64,000 nt of DNA from [Flavobacterium] thermophilum. GTDB taxonomy: Bacteria > Bacillota > Bacilli > Bacillales > Anoxybacillaceae. Below the pieces are notes generated by a model that worked only from the letters and a program-made list of their open reading frames with translations, was not told the origin of the DNA and searched no databases. The first letter of the stretch is position 1; the number at the start of each line of letters is the position of its first letter. The stretch lies in the NCBI GenBank assembly GCA_900450595.1, contig UGGS01000002.1, forward strand, positions 558,001 to 622,000, given 5' to 3'. Positions 1-8,932 of this stretch are shown here, in pieces. The position numbers and the translations under genes were made by a program.

Positions 1-609
1 GGGGAATCAGTGGAAATGGAACATGTGTACATCGGACATGAACGCTTGTATGTTCCACGGTTGGTTTTCCGCCGTCTGACGGCGGAAGAATGGCAAAAAC
101 GGATGGCGTATGTGCGGAAAAAGGAAAAAAGAAAAGGGAAGGCGCTGGCACGCCAAACCCTCGAACAAAAGAAATACCACATCTTACTGACGAATTTACC
201 ACAAGAGTCGTTTGATGGTCAACAGGTTTATGAGCTCTATTCCCTGCGCTGGCAAATTGAATTGTTGTTTAAAGCCTGGAAATCCGTATTTGATTTGGAG
301 AAAGTCAAGGAGATGAAAAAAGAACGTTTCGAATGCCATTTATACGGGACGTTGATTGCCATTTTGGTCACCCAGACGTTTCTGTTTCAAGCTCGGATGT
401 ATTGGCATCAAAAGGAAGACATTGAAATCAGTGAACGGAAAGCGCTCGATCTTCTCCAATCGTATTGGCACCAGTTGCTTTTGCGTTCGCATATGGCGGA
501 AATCAACCTTTTCTCTCTCCTTTCCCTGTTACGAAAACATGCCAAGAAAGGTCGAAGGAAAGGGGAAGAAACGGCATCAGATATCTTAACGAAATTAGAG
601 ATATGGTAG
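1..609 (+). CDS. IS4-family transposase, C-terminal part (cut by window edge)
   Basis: The reading frame is open to the first base, so the N-terminus lies outside the window; about 202 residues are visible. The Y-x2-R-x3-E-x6-K signature of IS4-type DDE transposases is seen in YSLRWQIELLFKAWK, about 80 residues into the visible part, giving the catalytic Glu. The aspartates must lie upstream. The end is basic, typical of these enzymes. It is followed by a 15-bp hairpin and an IS end that recurs at 3640, so this is the right part of element 'A' in a nested IS cluster. The family call is good; the exact subgroup is not certain. Confidence 0.85.
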   Translation, partial: GESVEMEHVYIGHERLYVPRLVFRRLTAEEWQKRMAYVRKKEKRKGKALARQTLEQKKYHILLTNLPQESFDGQQVYELYSLRWQIELLFKAWKSVFDLEKVKEMKKERFECHLYGTLIAILVTQTFLFQARMYWHQKEDIEISERKALDLLQSYWHQLLLRSHMAEINLFSLLSLLRKHAKKGRRKGEETASDILTKLEIW

Positions 610-756
610 AATTAGATATGGATATAAATACCAAATACCCCTCTTCTGGAGGGGTATTTGGTATGCCCAATAATGGATGTGATCCCCATCATTCACTGCG
701 GGGATGAACACGAGTATCGTCTTAAAAATTTTATACCGCTAAACTTGACGGGTATG
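603..756 (+). mobile_element. Right end of IS4-type element A with a 15-bp hairpin
   Basis: Non-coding tail after the transposase. Bases 628-642 and 650-664 form a perfect 15-bp stem with a 7-base loop and no U-run, so it is probably an IS structural or read-through-blocking hairpin. The tail ends with ccgctaaacttgacgggtatg (to 756). A second, diverged copy of the same tail ends at 3640, which fixes the IS boundary. Immediately after 756 the sequence switches into the middle of an ISBst12-type transposase. Confidence 0.7.
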
Positions 757-900
757 GGAGCGCCACCCTTTCTCGTGCCGGGAAGACGCTGAACAAGCCT
801 TGGCGTCCCTCAAGACGTCCCTTCGCCCACGGTTTCATCAGGTCAAGGCCGCGGTCGAAGAGATCGTACGCCCGAAAAAACGGCGCTTACGGCCGAAAAA
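757..900 (+). pseudogene. Fragment of older ISBst12-like transposase (left piece)
   Basis: The segment closely matches bases about 1971-2115 of the intact transposase gene at 1001-2659, roughly codons 324-372, with point differences. It begins abruptly at the end of element A and ends at the 6-bp target duplication gaaaaa (895-900) of the intact ISBst12-like copy. It is the upstream half of the older copy; the downstream half resumes at 2788. The part before codon 324 is missing here and may lie left of element A, outside the window. Confidence 0.8.
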
Positions 901-2787
901 CTCACATTTCGCACCCTCCCAACGAAAATCGGGAGGATTTTTTGTGTCCATCGTCGAATGAATCCTTGACATACAAGGAAAGTGAAGGAGTTTTTCTCTC
1001 ATGAACGTTCAAGTCAAAAAGGTCTATCGTAATGATTATTTGAATATAATAAGTGCCCTATTCAAGAAACTGGGCCTGCCCCAATTGATTGACCATCTCG
1101 TTCCCGTTGATCCACAGTGCCAGACTCGAGTCAGCGATGCCGTTCAGGCCATCATCTACAATATGTTTGACGGCCGGCAAGCCCTCGTTCACGTGGAACG
1201 ATGGGCTCAGGAGATCGATCTAGAGAAACTCATCCGTCCCGGTCTCCATCCTTCCTGGTTGAACGACGATGCGTTGGCTCGTCATCTCGATCGCCTGTAT
1301 GAGGCTGGCATTCACAACGTCATCAGCACTTGCTTGATTCATATTTATCGAAAAGAAGGCCTTTCCCTCCGAGCCTTTCACGCCGATACGACGGACAAGA
1401 CGGTTTACGGCGCGTATGAATCGGCCTCGTTAGAGGCCTTACAAATCACACATGGCTACAACCGTCATCATCGTTGGCAAAAACAGATCGGTTTCGGACT
1501 GGTCGGCAACGAGGACGGCATCCCGTTTTACGGCGATGTGCACGATGGCAACCTGCCCGATAAAACATGGAATCCCGAGGTGCTGTCTCGTGTCCATGAA
1601 CAGCTGAAGCAGGCCAAAATCGAAGACGAATGGATTTACGTGGCCGATTCCGCCGCGATGACAAAAGACACTCTGGCGCAAACCAAAGCGGCCAACGCCT
1701 TTTTGATCACCCGAGGCCCTTCGTCGCTTCGGATCGTGAAACGGGCATTAGCGGAGGCCGATTCGCCTCACATCCCGTGGAGCGAACCCTTTACCCTGGC
1801 GGAGAGAAACGGCGCCACGTACCGGGTATGGGAAACATCCTCCACCTATGAAGGCCACCCCGTTCGGCTGATCGTCGTCGAATCGAGTGCGCTCGACCAG
1901 CGAAAAGGAAAGACGCTTGAAAAAGAACGAACCAAAGAAGCGGAGCTTCTTCGCGAGGAACAAGCCCGTTGGGAGCGTCACCCCTTCTCCTGCCGGGAAG
2001 ATGCCGAACAAGCCTTGGCGTCCCTCAAGGCGTCCCTTCGCCCCCGGTTTCATCGGGTTGAGGCCGCGGTCGAAGAGATCGTACGCCTGAAAAAACGGCG
2101 CGGACGGCCGAAAAAAGGGGCGGAACCCGAGGTGGAGACGCTGTATTTCTTGCACCTTGACGTCGAATTCGACCAAGACGCGTGGGAACAGGCGAGACGG
2201 AAAGCGTCCCGGTTTGTCCTTGTCACGACCGTTCCGAAGGAATGGAAGGGCCAACCCATGGATGCTCAAGAGATCTTGAAGCTGTATAAAGGGCAGATCT
2301 CGGTGGAAATGAACTTCGCTTTTTTGAAAGACCCGTTTTTCACGGATGAGATCTATGTCAAAAAGCCAGAACGAGTTGCGGTATTGGGCTATTTGTTTCT
2401 CTTGGCCTTGGCCATTTACCGCGTCTTTCAGCGCCGGGTGCGTCAGTTTATTACTCCAGAACACCCGTTGAAGGGTCCTGGAGGCCGCAAGCTGACCCGG
2501 CCGACGGGACAGGCGATTTTTCAGCTGTTTCAATATGTGAACGTCGTCCTGTTCAAGCTGCCGGATGGGCGCATCCAACGCTCACTGGATCGCTCTCTTA
2601 CCCCTGATCAGCGAAGGATTCTGCAGGGATTGGGCATGGATGAGAGCATCTACGTGTAACGTCATACGGAACGCCCAGCGATGGTAAAAAAAGGATTGCC
2701 ATCGCTCGTTGTGTTGGTCAAAAAGTTATTCTGAAAAACTAAATAAAAAATCCTTTGTTTTGACCTTGTTAGGGTGCGAAATGTGAG
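901..2787 (+). mobile_element. Intact IS1634/ISBst12-like insertion sequence
   Basis: Terminal inverted repeats ctcacatttcgcaccct (901-917) and its complement (2771-2787) bound a 1,887-bp element with one transposase gene. Direct repeats gaaaaa at 895-900 and 2788-2793 are the target-site duplication. The target is an older copy of the same element, so this is a self-nested insertion. A hairpin cctccc/gggagg (915-936) followed by a T-run lies just inside the left end and resembles an intrinsic terminator shielding the transposase from outside transcription. Confidence 0.9.
1001..2659 (+). CDS. IS1634-family transposase
   Basis: A 552-residue DDE transposase of the IS1634 type, which resembles ISBst12 of Geobacillus stearothermophilus. 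The N-terminal part is helical. Candidate catalytic Asp residues are in FHADTTDKT (about 127) and YVADSAAMTKD (about 212), and the C-terminal half contains the K-G-Q-I-S-V-E-x-N-F-A-F segment with the expected Glu. The ATG follows an aaggag sequence with about 10 bases spacing. The frame is intact and the element has full ends and a target duplication, so it is probably functional. A 5'-truncated, frameshifted relative lies directly downstream. Confidence 0.88.
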   Translation: MNVQVKKVYRNDYLNIISALFKKLGLPQLIDHLVPVDPQCQTRVSDAVQAIIYNMFDGRQALVHVERWAQEIDLEKLIRPGLHPSWLNDDALARHLDRLYEAGIHNVISTCLIHIYRKEGLSLRAFHADTTDKTVYGAYESASLEALQITHGYNRHHRWQKQIGFGLVGNEDGIPFYGDVHDGNLPDKTWNPEVLSRVHEQLKQAKIEDEWIYVADSAAMTKDTLAQTKAANAFLITRGPSSLRIVKRALAEADSPHIPWSEPFTLAERNGATYRVWETSSTYEGHPVRLIVVESSALDQRKGKTLEKERTKEAELLREEQARWERHPFSCREDAEQALASLKASLRPRFHRVEAAVEEIVRLKKRRGRPKKGAEPEVETLYFLHLDVEFDQDAWEQARRKASRFVLVTTVPKEWKGQPMDAQEILKLYKGQISVEMNFAFLKDPFFTDEIYVKKPERVAVLGYLFLLALAIYRVFQRRVRQFITPEHPLKGPGGRKLTRPTGQAIFQLFQYVNVVLFKLPDGRIQRSLDRSLTPDQRRILQGLGMDESIYV

Positions 2788-3466
2788 GAAAAAAGAGGCG
2801 GAACCCGAGATGGAGACGCGGTATCTCTTGCGCCTTGACGTCGAATTCGACCAAAACGCGTGGGAACAGGCAAGACGGAAAGCGTCCCGGTTTGTCCTCG
2901 TCACGACCGTTCCGGAGGAATGGAAGGGCCAACAAATGGATGCCCAAGAGATCTTGAAGCTATATAAAGGGCAGATCTCGGTGGAAATGAACTTCGCTTT
3001 TTTGAAAGACCCTTTTTTCACGGATGAGATTTACGTCAAAAAACCAGAACGGGTCGCAGTATTAGGCTATTTGTTTCTGTTGGCCTTGGTTATTTACCGC
3101 GTTTTTCAGCGCCGAGTGCGTCAGTTTATTACTCCAGAACACCCGTTGAAGGGTCCTCTGGAGGCCGCAAGCTGACCCGGCCGACGGGACAGGCGATTTT
3201 TCAGCTGTTTCAATATGTGAACGTCGTCCTGTTCAAGCTGCCGGATGGGCGCATCCAACGCTCACTGGATCGCTCCCTTACCCCTGATCAGCGAAGGATT
3301 CTGCAGGGATTGGGCATGGATGAGAGCATCTACGTGTAACGTGATACGGAACGACCAGCGATGGTAAAAAAGGATTGCCATCGCTCGTTGTGTTGGTCAA
3401 AAAGTTATTCTGAAAAACTAAATAAAAAATCCTTTGTTTTGACCTTGTTAGGGTGCGAAATGTGAG
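2788..3466 (+). pseudogene. Right piece of the older ISBst12-like copy, frameshifted
   Basis: Continues the older copy interrupted at base 900. The frame 2774-3175 is nearly identical to the C-terminal part of the intact transposase, up to a 2-bp insertion: tcctctggagg here against tcctggagg in the intact copy. This shifts the frame and ends the protein about 45 codons early. The remaining coding sequence, the 3' non-coding part and the right terminal repeat (3450-3466) are still present. It is a non-functional relic that served as the insertion target of the intact copy. Confidence 0.85.
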
Positions 3467-3640
3467 TTTTAAAGAAATTTGGGATATGGTAGTGTGGGTT
3501 ATGGATATAAATGCCAAATAACCCTCTTCTTGAGGGCTATTTGGCATGCCCAGCATTTGGTTTTCTCTTCATCCTTTGATTGATTTTTCGAACATGCGTA
3601 TCATCCTAAAAAATTTTATACCGCTAACTTGACGGGTATG
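3467..3640 (+). mobile_element. Right-end remnant of a second IS4-type element
   Basis: The segment is homologous to 590-756, the end of element A: the transposase stop region, a hairpin (3511-3547, one mismatch in the stem) and the same terminal sequence ending in cttgacgggtatg at 3640. The transposase body is missing because the older ISBst12-like copy sits directly upstream. The simplest history is that the older ISBst12-like copy inserted near the 3' end of this IS4-type transposase gene. Confidence 0.75.
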
Positions 3641-3886
3641 GGGATTTCTCCCTTTCCAACAGGATACTGATATTCCGTATCCTGTTGGAAGAAACCAGTC
3701 CCTTATCTAATTCCGTATCCTTTTCAGAGATACCCTATATCTTAACACAAATTAACGATTATTTTTGAATTTCAGCTCAATCTCACGTAAAATGAAAGTG
3801 CCCTCACGTGGAACCCTCTTCCTCAAAATATCGGGTTTGTCCACTTTCATTTGACGAGGGCTCCAAGCAAAGGGCTATTTTACGAT
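3641..3886. other. Intergenic stretch with two inverted repeats
   Basis: No gene seen. ccaacaggatac (3657-3668) pairs with gtatcctgttgg (about 3677-3688), giving a 12-bp stem. Farther on, atgaaagtgccctc and the sequence near 3839-3862 form an imperfect long-range inverted repeat; this could be the end of another decayed IS or part of the transcription stop of the chemoreceptor gene, which ends at 3887. Confidence 0.4.
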
Positions 3887-5146
3887 CTATTTGTTTTCAG
3901 CATCACTCGTAACAACATATCCTTTTGTAACTTCTTCTAAATTTCTAGCCATTTCTTGGAGTACGCTTGATGATGCATCTAAATTTCGGGCAGTATGTAC
4001 TTGTTCCTCAACAGTCGCATTTAACTCTTGTGTTCCAGCCGAAATTTGTTGAGCAGCACTTGCGATGGAATCAATAGCTCGATTTAATTGCTCTATTGCT
4101 GAAGCTTCCTGCTCCACAGCACCTGCAATATTTGTGGTATTGGCGTTAATTTCTTCGGTAACAGACATGATAACGGAGAGGGCTGATTTTGCTTTATCAG
4201 CTAAATTTTGACTCTCTATCACTTCATCTCTAACTTTATCGATTTCAGATACGGCTTCATCTGTACTTTTCTTATTTCGACTAACAATTTCAATAATATT
4301 TTTTGCAGCTTTTGCACTTTCTTCAGCTAGTTTTCTAACTTCTTCAGCTACAACGGCAAAACCTTTCCCATGCTCACCGGCACGGGCAGCTTCAATCGCT
4401 GCATTTAATGCAAGTAAATTGGTTTGATCACTAATATTCGTAATTACACTCACAAGTTGTGTAATTTCGTTAGATTCGTCACTGAGTCTTGAAATCGTAT
4501 TTTTTAATTTTTCGGAGGCGGACGCAACCAATGTTAGTCGTTGAACAACATGATCAACTGCGTCAACACCTTCTTGTGAAGTTTTTAGCGATGCTTCCGT
4601 GACAGAATTCGCTTGTTGTGTGGAAGCATTGATTTCCTCAATAGCAGCGTTTATCTCTTCAATCGTTGCTTGAATTTCTTCAATATGAGCACTTTGCTCT
4701 TGAACACTTGCGGAGCTCTGCTGGATGGCTGCAGATAATTCTTCTGTTGCTTTCATAGATAGATTTACAGATTCAGATAATGAATTAGAAAAATTAGCCA
4801 ATTCGTTTGAGTCGTTTTGAAGTTTTATAATGAGATTTCGTAAACTTTCAGTCATATTATTTATTGTTCTAGCCAGCACTTCAAGATCGCCTTTCGCTTC
4901 GACTTGAACTGTTTGGCTTACATCACCATCTATAATAGCCTGCGCACGTTCGGTGAGTTGGGAAATCGGTTTTACTAAAAAATAATGGAGAATACCAAAG
5001 GACACAAGAATTGACACCACAGATGATGTAGCTAAAGAAACCATCGTATTGTCTTTAAGAAAGTAATTCAAAACATATGAAATCATTTCAGAACCGATCA
5101 GCGTAAGCAAAATAACCCAACTTGAATATGACATTTTTAATTTCAT
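3887..5146 (-). CDS. Methyl-accepting chemotaxis protein without extracellular sensor domain
   Basis: A 419-residue transducer. Two hydrophobic segments at about residues 10-30 and 36-58 form a membrane hairpin with almost no loop outside. A HAMP-like segment follows (about 59-110), then a long coiled-coil signalling domain whose tip has the invariant [15 protein letters not shown] motif (about 248-262). Lack of a periplasmic-type sensor domain suggests it senses a membrane or internal cue, as in redox/energy-sensing receptors; this is inference. A CheW-like gene lies just upstream on the same strand, so they probably work together. The region is AT-rich compared with its neighbours. Confidence 0.9.
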   Translation of the reverse strand: MKLKMSYSSWVILLTLIGSEMISYVLNYFLKDNTMVSLATSSVVSILVSFGILHYFLVKPISQLTERAQAIIDGDVSQTVQVEAKGDLEVLARTINNMTESLRNLIIKLQNDSNELANFSNSLSESVNLSMKATEELSAAIQQSSASVQEQSAHIEEIQATIEEINAAIEEINASTQQANSVTEASLKTSQEGVDAVDHVVQRLTLVASASEKLKNTISRLSDESNEITQLVSVITNISDQTNLLALNAAIEAARAGEHGKGFAVVAEEVRKLAEESAKAAKNIIEIVSRNKKSTDEAVSEIDKVRDEVIESQNLADKAKSALSVIMSVTEEINANTTNIAGAVEQEASAIEQLNRAIDSIASAAQQISAGTQELNATVEEQVHTARNLDASSSVLQEMARNLEEVTKGYVVTSDAENK

Positions 5147-5283
5147 TTAATCCTTCCATCCCTTCTAACTTTTAAGATATGTGTCTATTTTCTCGACATA
5201 CTCTTCCTTTTCAAGTTAGAAAATCAAGTCGGATTTAATAGATTTAATATATAAATGGACTTAACTCTTCTCTTCGGTTAGAA

Positions 5284-5760
5284 CTACGAAGTAACTAGAC
5301 TTTCTTTCATTTCTTTTAGTTGTTCTAACTGAATAACAACATCACTGCTTAATAATTTCTCTATATCTAGTAGAATCAAAATACGATTTTCTAAATTGGC
5401 TATTCCTGCTAAGAACTCAATGCTATTGCCATTAACCGTCGGAGTAGGCTGAATTTGCTCCTCTTGAATATCAAGTACTTCATTAGCTGCATCAACAATT
5501 AAACCTACATCTGTGTCATTAATTGTTACGACTACTAATCGAGTTTGATCAGTATAGGAGGTGGATTCCATCGATAAACGTTCTCGAAGGTCAACTACTG
5601 GAATCACATTTCCTCGAAGATTTGTAATTCCTTTGACACCTTTGACACAAGAAATAGTTTTTGGTATTTTTGTAATATTTTGTAATCTTTCAATAGAACG
5701 AATCTGATGAATATTGATTCCAAAATATTCATTAGATAATCTGATAACCACACATTTCAT
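5284..5760 (-). CDS. CheW-like chemotaxis coupling protein
   Basis: 158 residues covering one CheW domain: it begins with the typical V-V-I-R-L-S-N-E-Y-F-G-I-N-I strand and has the conserved I-T-N-L-R-G-N-V-I-P-V-V-D-L segment near residue 50. CheW proteins link receptors to the kinase CheA. There is no response-regulator domain, so it is not CheV. It is 137 bases upstream of the chemoreceptor gene on the same strand, giving a receptor-coupler pair. No CheA is in the window, so the pair must use the core chemotaxis machinery or act separately. Confidence 0.88.
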   Translation of the reverse strand: MKCVVIRLSNEYFGINIHQIRSIERLQNITKIPKTISCVKGVKGITNLRGNVIPVVDLRERLSMESTSYTDQTRLVVVTINDTDVGLIVDAANEVLDIQEEQIQPTPTVNGNSIEFLAGIANLENRILILLDIEKLLSSDVVIQLEQLKEMKESLVTS

Positions 5761-5902
5761 CTTAATCTTTACACTCTCCCTCTATGTTGTCTTGTATGAA
5801 TTCTTTCACGTTAAAATTATAATATGGAGAACTAATATAATCGAAATAGCGCTATATTCCTATTTCTTATCCTTAATCGTCTTTTTTTGTTAATTAATTA
5901 CT

Positions 5903-7289
5903 TATAATTACTGTAGATGAGCAAATTCACTGACATAAATTGACAACTAAACAAAAAAGGAGACATGAACCGGACTCCTTGGGTAAAATAGATGTGTTCA
6001 AAACCCATTCACACAAGGAGGTTCATGTCTCATGAATAGATTAGCACATCACCAAGGAATCCACAAGTTTTTCTTCACGCTGGGGTTGACGCTGCAGCTT
6101 TCCAAACCGGTCATCAAGCATCTCATTCATATTGTCGATGCCTTGACCACCAAGGGATTCTCGGGAACATTGACTGATATTCATTACTGGAGCTTTCATC
6201 CGAATCATCGAACGACGCTCAGTCACTTTTTCACGAAAAGCCCTTGGAACGAGGAAAGGCTGCTTGGGAAGCTTCAAGAGTGGATCCTTTCCCAGGTCGA
6301 ACGACTGGCCAAACGGAAGAATCAACCCCTTTTTGTTTCGATTGATGATACGATTTGCCAAAAAACGAAGCCTTCGTCACGGGCTGTGCACGCCATTCAA
6401 GGGTGCGACTGGCACTACTCGCATAAAGATCATCAATCGGTCTGGGGGCATTCGCTCGTTTGGCTGATGGTGCACACCTTCACGCAGGCGTTCCCATTTG
6501 CGTTCCGCCTGTATGACAAGAAAGCGGGAAAAAGCAAGATCGACCTGGCGATCGAGATGCTTTCCTCGCTCAAGGTGAAGCGGGCTCAGCCGGTGTATGT
6601 GCTCATGGATTCGTGGTATCCGTCCAAAAAGCTCATTGAAGCCTGCTTGAAACAGGGATTCCATGTCATCGCGATGCTCAAGACGAACCGGATTCTCTAC
6701 CCGAAAGGCATCGCCATCCAAGCCAAGCAGTTCGCCCGCTATATCGAGTCCAAAGACACCCGCCTCGTCACGGTGGGGCAGGAGCGTTATCGCGTGTATC
6801 GCTATGAGGGGGCCATCCATGGCCTCGATGACGCGGTGGTGCTGCTGGCTTGGAAGGCGGATCAGCCGATGGCGCCGGAACATCTTCATTGCATCTTGAG
6901 CACCGACCGGGAACTCGGGGACGAAGACATCTTGCGTTACTACGCCCAGCGCTGGACGATCGAGTGCTTTTTCCGGCAGGCGAAAGATCAACTGAAGCTG
7001 GATGGATACCGCGTTCGCCACATTCGGGCGGTGAAACGGTATTGGGCGGTGGTGCTGTTGGCCTGCGTGTACAGCATCGCCGAATCCCGACAAAACCTCT
7101 CCACCGGGCTGGAGCTTCTTCGGTCGCGGAAAGACCACAGCGTCGTCGAGTTCATTTATGACGCTGCAAAGCAAGATATTCCCATTGATGTGATCAAAAA
7201 ACAGCTCCGTATCGCGTAAGGGGTACCCTGTTTGTCTCTCTAACCATGGAAATTATTGTAATGAAAAATGCTCATCTACAGTTATAATT
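5903..7289 (+). mobile_element. Intact IS4-superfamily (IS701-like) insertion sequence with 7-bp target duplication
   Basis: Inverted ends actgtagatgagca (5910-5923) and its complement (7269-7282) bound a 1,373-bp element. Direct repeats tataatt at 5903-5909 and 7283-7289 fit a 7-bp target duplication. The transposase leader holds a long stem (gagacatgaacc near 5962 with ggttcatgtctc ending at 6031) that also pairs ctccttg with the caaggag of the ribosome binding site. It interrupted the intergenic region upstream of the CheW-like gene. Family placement by eye only. Confidence 0.8.
6032..7219 (+). CDS. IS4-superfamily (IS701-like) transposase
   Basis: A 395-residue DDE transposase with an uninterrupted frame. 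The likely catalytic residues are the Asp in VSIDDTICQK (about 103), the Asp in VLMDSWYPSKK (about 190) and the Glu in QRWTIECFFRQAKDQL (about 315), the last resembling the Y/R/E/K signature. It resembles transposases annotated as IS5377-type in Geobacillus, but this is memory, not a search. The start ATG directly follows the 3' arm of a strong stem that also covers the aaggagg ribosome site, so translation should be low when the element is transcribed from outside. Confidence 0.88.
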   Translation: MNRLAHHQGIHKFFFTLGLTLQLSKPVIKHLIHIVDALTTKGFSGTLTDIHYWSFHPNHRTTLSHFFTKSPWNEERLLGKLQEWILSQVERLAKRKNQPLFVSIDDTICQKTKPSSRAVHAIQGCDWHYSHKDHQSVWGHSLVWLMVHTFTQAFPFAFRLYDKKAGKSKIDLAIEMLSSLKVKRAQPVYVLMDSWYPSKKLIEACLKQGFHVIAMLKTNRILYPKGIAIQAKQFARYIESKDTRLVTVGQERYRVYRYEGAIHGLDDAVVLLAWKADQPMAPEHLHCILSTDRELGDEDILRYYAQRWTIECFFRQAKDQLKLDGYRVRHIRAVKRYWAVVLLACVYSIAESRQNLSTGLELLRSRKDHSVVEFIYDAAKQDIPIDVIKKQLRIA

Positions 7290-7365
7290 ATTATCTTTTT
7301 CTCAGTTTTATATTACTATTTAATCCCCTTTTGCTTCTAGTTTATAAAAATAATAGATTAAGTGA

Positions 7366-7603
7366 ACTACCCACCACCTACGCTTCGCTTAGAGGTGGGG
7401 GCTTCAAGCGACTTGTGTGTGTTCGCTGAACGGTAAGCCACACACAAGAACCCTTTACGCTTCCCTTCGTTCCGAAGGTGTCCGTTCTAGCCATATTCTA
7501 TCATATTCGTTGGCTAACGCCAACCGAAATTCATCTCCCACTTTCACTGGTGCTGGCGCACCTTCACGTTTAGAAGTAGGAGACTTCTTTCGGAGGGAAG
7601 TTA
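7366..7603. mobile_element. IS200/IS605-like relic without tnpA or tnpB; string of hairpins
   Basis: The left side (from actacccaccacctacgc) folds into the cccacc...ggtggg hairpin typical of IS200/IS605 ends, and the right side has gaagt-aggag-acttc plus ttcggagggaagttaaac, also typical of these elements. Between them is a perfect 10-bp stem, cttgtgtgtg (7412-7421) with cacacacaag (7439-7448). No transposase or TnpB gene is present; the short open frame through it (7417-7611) is not convincing. It could be an end-only, trans-mobilised element or a decayed TnpB locus whose RNA part remains. Confidence 0.55.
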
Positions 7604-7738
7604 AACAATAAAACTAACACTAGGTTATAATGTTCCCAAACATCTTTATACAAAATTCATGATGTGTAACTATTCACCCCAGTGCTAGTGTATAAAAAAG
7701 CCCAGCACAAATAGGGCATTTCGGTCATAGAAAATGCC

Positions 7739-8161
7739 CTAGGTAGCGGAAAGAACTCGATCGATCGTTTCGCCTGCCAACAGAAGACATAACGAATCCC
7801 ACACGTTTTTTTCGTGTTTCGTCAGTGTGGAAACGATGCTTCTTGCGATGCAAAACGACTGCGCGAATGTTTCTTCGCGAAACGTACCCGAAATGTTCTC
7901 TTTGACTTTGACCATGCGAAGATCGCGTTCGGCTTGGTTGTTATCAAAGGGAACATGTACTTCACGTAAGAAACGCAGCGCTTCTTCCTTTCGTTTTTGA
8001 AGGCGTCGAACAAAAGCGAGTGCTTTTTTCGGAAGAGGCGTCATCGTTTCTAATCGGTGTTGTGCTCTTTCTAGGATGCGATCATACACTCGTTCCCACC
8101 GTCTCGCTTCTTCTGTTTTTTGCAAGCAAAAAATGCAGAGAAGTGCAAGAAAAAATACATA
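7739..8161 (-). pseudogene. IS66-family transposase (TnpC), C-terminal stump
   Basis: About 135 residues match the end of IS66 TnpC proteins: the segment VPFDNNQAERDLRMVKVKEN followed by the I-S-G-T-F-R segment is the highly conserved C-terminal region containing the last catalytic acidic residue. The N-terminal three quarters are missing; the frame is cut at the IS21 end at 8162, and the first residues of the apparent protein are read from the IS21 terminus. A possible right end of the IS66 element (gtaactattcacccc) lies near 7667. Confidence 0.85.
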
Positions 8162-8179
8162 GGCTTGCCAGCTCAAGAC

Positions 8180-8932
8180 TTAAGGTTCCAGACCGGAGGC
8201 AGAGGACGGCTGGATCGCGGAGAGAGCGTTCCGCAGTCGATAGCTCTCTCCCGTAAAGGCCAAGATGTGGGCGTGGTGAACCAAGCGATCCACCAACGCT
8301 GCCGTCAAACGGTTGTCCCTAAACACCCGATTCCACTGTCCAAATTCTAGATTCGATGTCACCATGACGCTTTTTCGCTCGTAACAGTCGGCGATAATAT
8401 GAAACAACAGTTCCGATCCTTGCTTTTGAAACGGCACATAGCCGAGTTCATCCAAAATCAACAGTTCGCATGGGTCGAGGCTTCGTTTCAGCCGTCCGAG
8501 CGTGCCGTTTTTCAACGCCTCTTCCAGCTGGGCGACAAGATCCGCGACGCGGAAAAACCGAACCTCATGGCCTTGTTGGCACGCCTGAATGCCAAGTGCT
8601 GTGGCGAGATGGGTTTTCCCCGTTCCAGGTGAACCTAAAAGCAGAACGTTTTGCTTTCGCTCCAAAAAGCGAAGGTCACACAGTTCCTCCCTCGATGTCG
8701 TGGCTGGCCAATGGATATGACCCGACCATTCGTAATCCTTCAGCCATTTCAACTCCCGAAACTTGGCTTTCTTGATCAGCCGAGCCTGTTTCGCTTCTTG
8801 GCGGCACGACAGTTCCAGCGCCAATACATCCCGCAAAAACTGTTCTTTCGTTTCGAATCTCACCTCCTCGAATCGATCTGCGATATAGGCCAAATGCAGC
8901 GCTTTACAAATCTCTTTCACCTCTGCTCTCAT
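8180..8932 (-). CDS. istB: IS21-family helper ATPase IstB
   Basis: A 250-residue DnaC-like AAA+ ATPase that assists the IS21 transposase in target capture and immunity. Walker A is seen as GSPGTGKTHLATALG (about residues 99-113), and Walker B as LLILDELGYVPF (about 158-169). Its length fits the family. The start ATG overlaps the istA stop by four bases (ATGA), the usual translational coupling of these pairs. It resembles the IS5376 ATP-binding protein of Geobacillus stearothermophilus from memory. Confidence 0.92.
   Translation of the reverse strand: MRAEVKEICKALHLAYIADRFEEVRFETKEQFLRDVLALELSCRQEAKQARLIKKAKFRELKWLKDYEWSGHIHWPATTSREELCDLRFLERKQNVLLLGSPGTGKTHLATALGIQACQQGHEVRFFRVADLVAQLEEALKNGTLGRLKRSLDPCELLILDELGYVPFQKQGSELLFHIIADCYERKSVMVTSNLEFGQWNRVFRDNRLTAALVDRLVHHAHILAFTGESYRLRNALSAIQPSSASGLEP

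Noticed and set aside
1748-2578. 276-codon - strand frame within the ISBst12-like transposase gene
   Set aside because: Opposite-strand shadow of a clear transposase; no ribosome site or family pattern.
6377-7174. 265-codon - strand frame in the IS4-superfamily transposase
   Set aside because: Shadow of the transposase; no recognisable domain.
7417-7611. 64-codon frame in the IS200/IS605-like relic
   Set aside because: Runs through three hairpins, no ribosome site, no TnpB motifs; the segment is better read as structured DNA/RNA.
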